From: a virus
IMG/VR virus record: IMGVR_UViG_3300020411_000935
Location: 18,873-82,872 of that record
Length of the DNA: 64,000 nucleotides
Strand: one strand, 5' to 3'
The notes under the pieces are model-generated. The model had not been told where the DNA came from, did no database searches, and saw nothing but the letters and a program-made list of their open reading frames with translations. Position 1 is the first letter of the stretch, and every line of letters starts with the position of its first letter. Shown here one piece after another: positions 24,802 to 31,998 of this stretch. Made by a program: the position numbers and the translations under genes.

Positions 24802-25697
24802 AACAGTTCACACAATTCATAACTGAAGCAAGAACCACTAAGGCATCGCAAGAAGCGAAGCGTTTAGGTCTCGTTGGTGATGGTCATGGAGACTGGTATG
24901 ACAGACAAGGAAACCTGAAGGCAAAGACTGTCAAGGGTGAACTTAAGATGTTCAGTGGTCAAGGCAGTGGTGAAGATGAGATGGGCACTCGTGGATCTAG
25001 TGCAGCAGCAACAGTTGCTAAACGTGGTTCGGGTGATGACGGACCTACACTTGCAAGTAAAGTTGCAGCAAGGTCAGTACAAACAGCACAACCCAATCCA
25101 AACTCTGCCAATGGACAGGCAAAGGCAGCACTACAAAATGTCAGTAGAGAGAACCCACTTACGATTGCGTTTGATAAATTTGACAAAGATGATGTCACCG
25201 ATAACATACTTGCTACAGTAGAGGAAGTATCAGGTGGAGAATACTTCTACATTTTTCCAAGTAGAGACACTGAAATTGAGGAACTAAAGAATGCATATCC
25301 TAAGATTAGCGAGTCCATCGTTGACGATGCAAACGCAGAAACAATCTACGACGTCTTACAATCACTCTATGAAAATGGATTTGACGCAATTAATATCGTT
25401 GTACGACAGTCCAGAGCAAAAGAAATCTCAGAGCTAGCATTGAAAGCAAACGGTCAACTCTACAATTATATTATGATGAACGTCATACCTGTAGATGAAC
25501 GTACTATAAGAGAGCAATATTTGGCAGGAGATATATTCAAGAATGGTTCAATGATTGAGTCACACAGTAGAGTAGGACAGATCTTTAGACGTGGTGCTAA
25601 TCATCTGATTTGTGTTGATGAGAATAAAGAAATCTTCAGAGCATGGATATCAGAGGCAAAAGAAATAGATAAACTATTCCTGCCACTTGATTTTTGA
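24798..25697 (+). CDS. Putative internal head protein with capsid-targeting N-terminus
   Basis: 299 residues, GTG start. MKQFTQFITEA resembles the capsid-targeting sequence of T4 internal proteins (MKTYQEFIAEA), which the prohead protease gp21 cuts after Glu; here the cut would follow Ile-Thr-Glu10. A Ser/Ala/Gly-rich linker (about 60-120) joins it to a compact C-terminal domain (ENPLTIAFDKFDKDD onward to KLFLPLDF) that I do not recognise. By analogy it may be packed in the head and injected. Two capsid-targeted-type proteins frame a Lys-rich gene pair here. Confidence 0.6.
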   Translation: MKQFTQFITEARTTKASQEAKRLGLVGDGHGDWYDRQGNLKAKTVKGELKMFSGQGSGEDEMGTRGSSAAATVAKRGSGDDGPTLASKVAARSVQTAQPNPNSANGQAKAALQNVSRENPLTIAFDKFDKDDVTDNILATVEEVSGGEYFYIFPSRDTEIEELKNAYPKISESIVDDANAETIYDVLQSLYENGFDAINIVVRQSRAKEISELALKANGQLYNYIMMNVIPVDERTIREQYLAGDIFKNGSMIESHSRVGQIFRRGANHLICVDENKEIFRAWISEAKEIDKLFLPLDF

Positions 25698-25703
25698 TAA
25701 ATA
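25696..25703 (+). promoter_or_regulatory. Late-promoter-like box GATAAATA
   Basis: GATAAATA matches the T4 late box at 7 of 8 positions, overlaps the stop of the preceding gene, and stands 23 bases before the ATG of the Lys-rich gene at 25727. It is followed by ATACG as in other copies. Confidence 0.5.
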
Positions 25704-25726
25704 ATACGATAAGACTTAGGAAAGAA

Positions 25727-26518
25727 ATGAGTAATCCCTTTACACAAGTATACGATGATCTAAGATCACCTTATTTGCAAGAGAAAAAAGCAAAGAAAGA
25801 TTATGATGGTGATGGTAAGATTGAAAGTGGTTCCAAAGAACATGCTGGTGTAGTACATAATGCTATACAGAAGAAGAAAGGTGGCAAACCTGATGGTCAG
25901 GACACTCGTACTGAGGGTAAAGCATATGGACTTTACAAAGGGGATGGTAAAGTAAGGATTGGTCAGAAGCAGGAAGAGAAGAAACCACCAAGAACTGCTA
26001 AAGGTGCTATGGCATATGATGGTCCTAACAAGGCAGCATCTGAAGCAAGAGATAGAATCATTGCTAAGACTAAGGCAAAGAGAGCGAAGTTGAAGAAGGA
26101 AGACTGGAGAGCAGACTTAGGGTTTGAAATAGTTGAGCATCATCAAAAGGATGAAAATGGTAATGTCATTGAGCATGAAGATGAAGCAGATGGAACACCT
26201 AGTTCTGTAGAGGAAGCAGTAAAGGGAGAGAAGTTAGACATCAAGACAACAGGTGTAAAGAACAAGGTCGAGATCAATCCTGAGATGAAGACCGAAGGAT
26301 ATGGTGGGATGGCGAAGAAGAAAAAGAAAAAATTTAGTGAGAGTCTAAAGCAAGCACGTAAGAACATTGGTATGGATCCTAATAAACCTTCCTGTTGGAA
26401 AGGTTACAAGGCAACTGGTACCAAGATGAAGGGCGGTAAGAAAGTTCCTGATTGTAAGAAGGAATCTCTAATGGATAAAGTAGAGACTGACGCACTCAAG
26501 CTGTTCAATGCTAAATGA
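25727..26518 (+). CDS. Lys-rich modular protein, putative head-internal
   Basis: 263 residues from ATG 25727 (TAGGAAAG 3-9 bases upstream). By my count 51 residues are Lys. Short modules recur from other phage proteins: KKDYDGDGKIESGSKEHAGV (EF-hand-like D-x-D-x-D-G), a run of six Lys near 205, and KPSCWKGYKATGTKMKGGKK with Cys before and after. No enzyme motif. A highly basic protein next to capsid-targeted ones suggests DNA packing inside the head. It overlaps the next gene by 11 bases. Confidence 0.65.
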   Translation: MSNPFTQVYDDLRSPYLQEKKAKKDYDGDGKIESGSKEHAGVVHNAIQKKKGGKPDGQDTRTEGKAYGLYKGDGKVRIGQKQEEKKPPRTAKGAMAYDGPNKAASEARDRIIAKTKAKRAKLKKEDWRADLGFEIVEHHQKDENGNVIEHEDEADGTPSSVEEAVKGEKLDIKTTGVKNKVEINPEMKTEGYGGMAKKKKKKFSESLKQARKNIGMDPNKPSCWKGYKATGTKMKGGKKVPDCKKESLMDKVETDALKLFNAK

Positions 26519-28904
26519 AAAAGCAGTCTCCCGAAAACAACAAAGATTCTTCGGGATGGTTAGAGCGGCTCAAAAAGGTGAGGCGAAAACTACCTCACCT
26601 GAGGTTGCCAGAACTGCTGCCAGCATAAAGATGAAAGATGCAAAGAAGTTTGCATCAACTAAACATAAAGGACTACCTGAAAAGAAAATGAAAAAGGAAT
26701 CTGTAAGTGAAGACGCTAAAATGAGGAGGCAGAGTGATGAGAAACTCGCTGCTGCTCATAAGAAGTTTAGTAGTATGGATCAGAGTCCTGCTAACTCTTT
26801 CATGAAGAAAAGAATAGAGAAGGAAATCAATAGAAGAAAGAAGAGTGTAAAGGAAGATAAGGAAGCGTATCATACCATGTCTACTAAAGAGTTCAACAAA
26901 ACTCACAGAGATTTCAAGAGTGGTTCAAAGAAGAAGGGTAATGCAAGAGTAACAAAGGGAGTCACTAATCCATCAGGTACTACTACACCTGTGTCCAGAC
27001 GTGTAAAGTTTTCTGACGAGTACATATATGAATTAGACTTGAAGAAGATAGGTAAGAAGGTAATCAACAAAGCAAAAGAGGTCTGGAATAGACCTATTAT
27101 GAAACCTAATATTACTAAGGATCAGCACCTACAGAAGATAAGGAACTCAGGTGGAGACACATCACATTGGGAGTCAACACAACAAGAGGGTGTATTCACT
27201 ACAGGTGCAGCATTGACTGCTGCTGGTCTTGCAGCATGGAAGTTTGCTCAAGGTATGAAGGCAAGAAACCAGATGAAGAAATCTATTGACACACCTGGTA
27301 CTAATCTTAATAACATAAAAAGAGCAACCGATCAGAAGAATAAACTTCTTCAGCAATTGAATCAATCACACGAACCAGAAGGTGAGATGACTGAAGGATT
27401 CTATCAAAAAAGATATACCACTGGTGGATATAAGACTGTGGGTAAAAATAAGAGGATGGATAAGTCAAATAAAAGATCTGGTGATAGTAAAGCACAGTAT
27501 AGAGAACTACATAAAGATCTAGCGAAAATAAAAAAGGAAGAGACTATTGTAGAGAAGAAAAAGATGGTCAAGATCAAGGTCAATAGACCTATCAAGACTA
27601 AGGTAACTGACATTGGACCTGGTGGTAAGGAATATGTTAGAAAGGATTGGAGTGAAGAGACTCTAACTGAGATAAAGTTTAGTTTTAGAAGGACATCTAA
27701 ACCTAAGGAGACAGAAAGGAAACCACAGAAAGCACAAGACGCTGGTGCTAGAGGTAGAAGAATGCTCAAGAGAAGAGAGTATGCTGCTAAGATATCAGGT
27801 AGTGAGGACAATGTGCCTGATGATCTAAGAGATAGTGTACAATATGAGCAATCATGTGGCGAAGGGATGTATTTCTGTAAGGAGAAAGGTAAGTGTATGC
27901 CTATACCAAAGGGTAGTAAGGTAGAGAAGGGTGGTAACCTTGTCAAAGAGACATCTGTAGCACTCAAGTTTGGAACAAGTGGAACAGATCTTAGTATTGG
28001 CGGTACATCTGTAAGAAATACAATCAATAATGTAAAGACAGGAGTAAATGCCATCAAGAACATCAAAAAAGATGGTCTTGTAAAAGGTATTAAGAATACT
28101 TTCACCAAAACTAAGGTAGAAAAACCATCTATAGCAACTAACATTGACAATGCAATCAAGAACTTCAAGAAGGAAGAGACTGAGTTGGATAGAATACGTA
28201 ATGCAATCAAGACAAAGACTATGAATGGTAAACCACTAACTGATAAGCAGATAGAGGGTTTGAAAGCTGGTCTTACACAAGGTGGTAACAAGGTACAAGA
28301 GGGGGCTGCTTGGACAAAAAAGTCTGGAAAGTCTCCATCAGGGGGACTAAATGAGAAGGGTCGTAAGTCTTATGAACGTGAGAATCCTGGCTCAGATTTG
28401 AAAGCACCTAGTAAAAAGAAAGGTAATAAGAGAAGAGCATCATTCTGTGCAAGGATGAGTGGTATGAAGAAGAAGTTGACCTCTAAGAAGACTGCAAATG
28501 ATCCTAATTCTAGAATCAACAAGTCTCTCAGAGCATGGAACTGTGAGTATGAACCTGAAACACCTATGCTACCTGAAGCAACTCGTCTAAAGAAAGAGAA
28601 GGGTTATGATAAAGGTGGTACCAAGAAACCTACAGGTCCTAAGGTAAAGGACGCTGCTCTTGATGCTGTAAAGAAAAAGTATAAGGGTCAGATAATGAGG
28701 AGTGGTAGCAACCAACCTAAGAAGGTGAAGGGTGCGAAGACTACTGGTGTTGGTAAGTATCTTGCTAGACATAAGGAGAAGCAACAACTCAAGAAAGACA
28801 CTAAGGAGATGGGTTATGGTAGTGATACAAAGTCTTATGTAAATGCTAGAGCAAGATATGGTAGTAAGGAGAACATGAAATCTGGTAAGGGATTAGGAAC
28901 ATGA
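26508..28904 (+). CDS. 798-residue Lys-rich mosaic protein with DUF3008 and DUF6321-like modules
   Basis: The N-terminus (KAVSRKQQRFFGMVRAAQKG to FASTKHKGLP) is a DUF3008 module. Later modules: a hydrophobic helix near 245-260 (TGAALTAAGLAAWKFAQGM), CGEGMYFCKEKGKCMPIPKG near 453, and GLNEKGRKSYERENPGSDLK through RASFCARMSGMKKKLTSKKT near 615-680, a DUF6321-like block. Modules are joined by poly-basic linkers, with several L/M-x-E sites (LPEA, LTEI, MTEG) that could be prohead-protease cuts. Probably a polyprotein-like internal head component. Enzyme activity is not evident. Confidence 0.65.
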   Translation: MLNEKAVSRKQQRFFGMVRAAQKGEAKTTSPEVARTAASIKMKDAKKFASTKHKGLPEKKMKKESVSEDAKMRRQSDEKLAAAHKKFSSMDQSPANSFMKKRIEKEINRRKKSVKEDKEAYHTMSTKEFNKTHRDFKSGSKKKGNARVTKGVTNPSGTTTPVSRRVKFSDEYIYELDLKKIGKKVINKAKEVWNRPIMKPNITKDQHLQKIRNSGGDTSHWESTQQEGVFTTGAALTAAGLAAWKFAQGMKARNQMKKSIDTPGTNLNNIKRATDQKNKLLQQLNQSHEPEGEMTEGFYQKRYTTGGYKTVGKNKRMDKSNKRSGDSKAQYRELHKDLAKIKKEETIVEKKKMVKIKVNRPIKTKVTDIGPGGKEYVRKDWSEETLTEIKFSFRRTSKPKETERKPQKAQDAGARGRRMLKRREYAAKISGSEDNVPDDLRDSVQYEQSCGEGMYFCKEKGKCMPIPKGSKVEKGGNLVKETSVALKFGTSGTDLSIGGTSVRNTINNVKTGVNAIKNIKKDGLVKGIKNTFTKTKVEKPSIATNIDNAIKNFKKEETELDRIRNAIKTKTMNGKPLTDKQIEGLKAGLTQGGNKVQEGAAWTKKSGKSPSGGLNEKGRKSYERENPGSDLKAPSKKKGNKRRASFCARMSGMKKKLTSKKTANDPNSRINKSLRAWNCEYEPETPMLPEATRLKKEKGYDKGGTKKPTGPKVKDAALDAVKKKYKGQIMRSGSNQPKKVKGAKTTGVGKYLARHKEKQQLKKDTKEMGYGSDTKSYVNARARYGSKENMKSGKGLGT

Positions 28905-29212
28905 AGAGTTATAAACAATTTGTAACTGAAATGCCAGCACCTTATAATGATTACAAAGAACTGGCAAAGGATAAAGGTCTTGATCTCACTGATGCATTTC
29001 AAAGAAGAAAAGCAATTAGAATGTTCAGTTCTATGCAGAGAATGGGTGTGCCTAAGGGTGTAAAAGAGGGTAATGTCACTGGTATCAATGACGGTGGTAT
29101 GAAGGATGCTCAGAATCAAGCGAACAAAGATATGAAGAACACTAAGTATGACCCTACAGAGGGTAAGAGACGTGGTAAGGGACTGTTAGATAGATTACTA
29201 AAAGGAGTGTAA
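28901..29212 (+). CDS. Putative internal head protein with capsid-targeting N-terminus, small
   Basis: 103 residues; the ATG overlaps the preceding stop (ATGA). MKSYKQFVTEM again resembles T4 MKTYQEFIAE, with a cut expected after Val-Thr-Glu10. The rest is basic and polar (RRKAIRMFSSMQRMGVPKGV, KRRGKGLLDRLLKGV). It closes the group that began at 24798. Role in the head is inferred from the N-terminus and context. Confidence 0.6.
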   Translation: MKSYKQFVTEMPAPYNDYKELAKDKGLDLTDAFQRRKAIRMFSSMQRMGVPKGVKEGNVTGINDGGMKDAQNQANKDMKNTKYDPTEGKRRGKGLLDRLLKGV

Positions 29213-29249
29213 ATAATATCCTATATAATATGGAACTTTAGGGATTATT

Positions 29250-29447
29250 ATGTTTGGATTTCTACTACCATTTGCTACAAAAATCATTACTGATGCTGTA
29301 GACAAGATACCTGACAACGAAGAGTTGGGTGAAAAACTAATAGAAGTGTGTCTAATCATTCTAGGTAAAGCAGTAAAGCTTACAAAGACTGACATGGACG
29401 ATAGACTACTTGAAACAGTAGCTAAGGCAATCAAAGCCAAAGGATAA
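29250..29447 (+). CDS. 65-residue helical hypothetical protein
   Basis: Begins MFGFLLPFATKIITDAVDKI, continues acidic (PDNEELGEKLIEVC), then LIILGKAVKLTKTD. Two amphipathic or membrane helices are possible, so a holin-like role cannot be excluded. A TGTAAATA box lies at 29208-29215 and a TATAAT just after it. A GATAAATA box overlaps its stop. Confidence 0.55.
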   Translation: MFGFLLPFATKIITDAVDKIPDNEELGEKLIEVCLIILGKAVKLTKTDMDDRLLETVAKAIKAKG

Positions 29448-29450
29448 ATA
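29443..29450 (+). promoter_or_regulatory. Late-promoter-like box GATAAATA before a structural gene
   Basis: GATAAATA is followed by GTAAAACGTAAAACG, a direct repeat, then GAGGAAAAG as ribosome binding site for the ATG at 29480. Position before a likely virion protein fits late control. Confidence 0.5.
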
Positions 29451-29479
29451 GTAAAACGTAAAACGAGGAAAAGAACGAC

Positions 29480-30049
29480 ATGGCACTCTGGGGAGCATCA
29501 GATTCTGATGAATCTAAGCCAAAGAACTTGACAACTGCTGAGAAGAAAGAAGTCTTTGCTAACGCTAGTGGTTGGGTAAGAGAAGCTGGTTCAGCACTTA
29601 GTGGTAATAACAACACTAACGCTGACCCCGAACTCTTAGTCGCTATTAGTGGACTAGCGGTATCACTAGGTGCTGCTGACATTACTGAGATTGAATTTAT
29701 ATCTACAGCGTTTGACAAGTCTGCTGGTGGTGTACTACAAGTTAGAGTCAGATTCAATGAGGCAGTTGACGTAACTGGAACTCCTCAGTTGACTATCACT
29801 AACGATACAGTAGCAAGAAACGTTACCGCTTCATATGCTAGTGGTACAACAACTAATGAATTAGTCTTTAGTAAGACCATTGGTGCTGCTGCTAACGACA
29901 CTAACGCTGGCGACGTACTATCAATTGGAGCAAATGCTCTGGCACTAAACGGTGGAACTATCAAGGATACAGGCACTAACACAGCGTCTACTATCACTAA
30001 TTCTGCTGCTATCGGTACTGCTGCTGGAACTTTAACAGTAGAAGCCTAA
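29480..30049 (+). CDS. Virion structural protein with Ig-like domain (putative)
   Basis: 189 residues. The N-terminal domain (MALWGASDSDESKPKNLTTA, then EKKEVFANASGWVREAG) resembles a domain common in cyanophage structural proteins. From about residue 75 a beta-rich Ser/Thr/Ala-rich domain (VRVRFNEAVDVTGTPQLTIT, FSKTIGAAANDTNAGDVLSI) matches the bacterial Ig-like type found in surface and fibre proteins. It likely decorates the capsid or tail and binds surfaces. Promoted by a late-like box. Confidence 0.7.
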   Translation: MALWGASDSDESKPKNLTTAEKKEVFANASGWVREAGSALSGNNNTNADPELLVAISGLAVSLGAADITEIEFISTAFDKSAGGVLQVRVRFNEAVDVTGTPQLTITNDTVARNVTASYASGTTTNELVFSKTIGAAANDTNAGDVLSIGANALALNGGTIKDTGTNTASTITNSAAIGTAAGTLTVEA

Positions 30050-30066
30050 AAAGGCAATGAATCTAA

Positions 30067-30438
30067 ATGAAATTTGATGAACTAAATGATGACAATTATG
30101 TGCTATTTGCTATAAAACATTATGAAAATCCTCATGCTGCCACCATGGAAGACTTTGAGGAGGACTTAAAAAGATTCAAGTATATCAAAAGGTTGATGAA
30201 GAAATATGTAGTATCAGGGGAACTAAAGCATCACCTGATACTCAACCATATGATTATTTGTTTTAATGTATTTGGCGAAGGTGCAATACCGTTATTCTTC
30301 TACAAGATTGATAAAGAGTATTGGTCTCTTATCAAAACTTTCTTACAATTCCTGAATCGAATACCAGATTTTCCTAAGACTGGTCTCGATAGTATACCAA
30401 CACACAAGGAAGCATACGTTATTCTAAATTCTATCTAA
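30067..30438 (+). CDS. Conserved phage hypothetical protein (DUF7207-like)
   Basis: 123 residues. MKFDELNDDNYVLFAIKHYE, then FEEDLKRFKYIKRLMKKY and LILNHMIICFNVFGEGAIPL match a family I recall near structural genes in T4-like marine phages. Mostly helical, no catalytic pattern. It overlaps the next gene by one base. Confidence 0.7.
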   Translation: MKFDELNDDNYVLFAIKHYENPHAATMEDFEEDLKRFKYIKRLMKKYVVSGELKHHLILNHMIICFNVFGEGAIPLFFYKIDKEYWSLIKTFLQFLNRIPDFPKTGLDSIPTHKEAYVILNSI

Positions 30439-30638
30439 TGAAGGATTGGAAAAGCATAAGAGAAGAGATGATGTCCACCGATCCTGGTAGTACTGGGAAG
30501 GCAGGTTTCTCCTCGCAAGCAGATGACGAAGGTCCTGTGGCAGGGTATGATAAAGGGATGAAACCTAAGAAAAAGAAGAAGTATGCAACTGCTGGTCATG
30601 GATCACGTAGAAGATGGATGAACAGTGGACCCAAATAA
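30438..30638 (+). CDS. 66-residue basic protein, head-module type
   Basis: DWKSIREEMMSTDPGSTGKA then AGYDKGMKPKKKKKYATAGH and GSRRRWMNSG. The Lys run and the K-Y-A-x-x-G-x-G-S-R-R module recall the Lys-rich proteins just upstream, so it may also enter the head. Overlaps the next gene by 14 bases. Confidence 0.55.
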   Translation: MKDWKSIREEMMSTDPGSTGKAGFSSQADDEGPVAGYDKGMKPKKKKKYATAGHGSRRRWMNSGPK

Positions 30639-31008
30639 TGCTGCCAATAACGCTATACTAGAAAGACTAGAGAGAATTGTAGAGTCCCTGCAAGAGAACT
30701 CAGTCAAGATGGGACAGTTGCTTGCTGTTCACAATGAGAAGTTAGATAAACAAGATAGAATAGATGCAGTACTGTTTGAGAAGATAGAACAGGTTGATGA
30801 GAAGTTAGATCGTCATGCAAGAGAAATAAAGAAAGGATGTGAGAGAGATATAATGCTAGTAGATAAGCGTCTTCGTACTATAGAGCAGAAGATGTGGACT
30901 ATAGCAGGAGCGTTGACCATTATAAGTTTCGTGGTCTCACCTCTTGGACAAATCTTCATAAGAAACTTGACCACTAATACGACGTCTGCTATCATACAGA
31001 AAAACTAA
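30625..31008 (+). CDS. Coiled-coil protein with C-terminal membrane helix
   Basis: 127 residues. A long heptad region (about 8-85; ILERLERIVESLQENSVKMG, IEQVDEKLDRHAREIK) is followed by a hydrophobic helix at about 92-112 (MWTIAGALTIISFVVSPLGQ). The layout resembles XhlA-type hemolysin and lysis-accessory proteins, so a lysis or membrane role is possible. Not certain. Confidence 0.6.
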   Translation: MDPNNAANNAILERLERIVESLQENSVKMGQLLAVHNEKLDKQDRIDAVLFEKIEQVDEKLDRHAREIKKGCERDIMLVDKRLRTIEQKMWTIAGALTIISFVVSPLGQIFIRNLTTNTTSAIIQKN

Positions 31009-31017
31009 ACCTTTGTA

Positions 31018-31998
31018 ATGATTCACATTGATGCCAAGTATATAAGTTTGGTATCTGCTCGACTTGGTAAATTCAAAAGGACAAAGAACAATCTCTATAC
31101 GTTCAGGTGTCCTTATTGTGGTGACTCGAAGAAGAATAAGAACAAAACTAGAGGATATCTGTACCAAGTCAAGACAGATTTCAATTTCAAATGTCATAAC
31201 TGTGGTCTCTCCAGATCCTTCACAAACTTTCTAAAGGATCAAGACCCCCAACTGTATGATCAGTACGTTCTGGAGCGATATAAAGAAGGTCTGACAGGCA
31301 AGGCAACGACCACACCTGAACCAGACTTCAAGAAGATAATCAATAAACCTGTATTCAAAAAGAAAATTGATTTGCCTTTAGCATCTGAAAATGCTAGGGC
31401 ATCTTCCTATTTAAAGAACCGTAAACTAAATCCAGACAAGTTCTATTACGCTGAGAGGTTCAAGCACTTCTGCAATACTATCAAACCGACATTTACTAAT
31501 GTTCGTGATGAACATGCACGTATCGTAATCCCAATGTACGACTCAAATAAGAGATTGATTGGTCTTCAAGGACGTGCTTTGGACGGGTTTGTACAACCTA
31601 AATATTTGACCCTGATGTTAGTGGAAGATCACCCCAAAGTGTATGGGTTTGATACAATAGATGAAACGAAACAGGTTTATGTCACAGAAGGACCATTTGA
31701 CTCAACGTTCATTGATAATTCCATTGCTATGTGCGGTAGTGACGTGGATCTTAGCGGGTATGGTGATTTGGAATTTACCTACGTCTTCGACAACGAACCA
31801 AGGAACAGGGAAATCGTCTCTAAGATTACTAAATCCATCGAGAAATCCCACAAGGTGGTGATATTTCCCACACAAATCAGAGAAAAAGACATCAATGACA
31901 TGGTTTTAGCTGGACATGATGTCAATTCTCTGCTAGAATCCAACACATATACAGGATTAAAAGCCAAACTAAAACTACAAACTTGGAAAAAAGTATGA
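31018..31998 (+). CDS. 61: DNA primase gp61
   Basis: 326 residues (T4: 342). The zinc-binding domain has FRCPYCGDSKKNKNKT and FKCHNCGLSR (two C-x-x-C pairs). The TOPRIM domain has QVYVTEGPFDSTFI with the catalytic Glu and an AMCGSDVDLSG-type strand; the D-x-D follows as YVFDNEPRN, in which the second acid is Glu. It makes RNA primers with helicase gp41. It overlaps nrdA by 4 bases. Confidence 0.94.
   Translation: MIHIDAKYISLVSARLGKFKRTKNNLYTFRCPYCGDSKKNKNKTRGYLYQVKTDFNFKCHNCGLSRSFTNFLKDQDPQLYDQYVLERYKEGLTGKATTTPEPDFKKIINKPVFKKKIDLPLASENARASSYLKNRKLNPDKFYYAERFKHFCNTIKPTFTNVRDEHARIVIPMYDSNKRLIGLQGRALDGFVQPKYLTLMLVEDHPKVYGFDTIDETKQVYVTEGPFDSTFIDNSIAMCGSDVDLSGYGDLEFTYVFDNEPRNREIVSKITKSIEKSHKVVIFPTQIREKDINDMVLAGHDVNSLLESNTYTGLKAKLKLQTWKKV

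Noticed and set aside
27404-28291. Long open frame of 295 codons on the minus strand
   Set aside because: It is the antisense of the Lys-rich gene: its Leu, Ser and Phe bias comes from reading Lys/Glu/Asn codons backwards. No ribosome binding site or domain.
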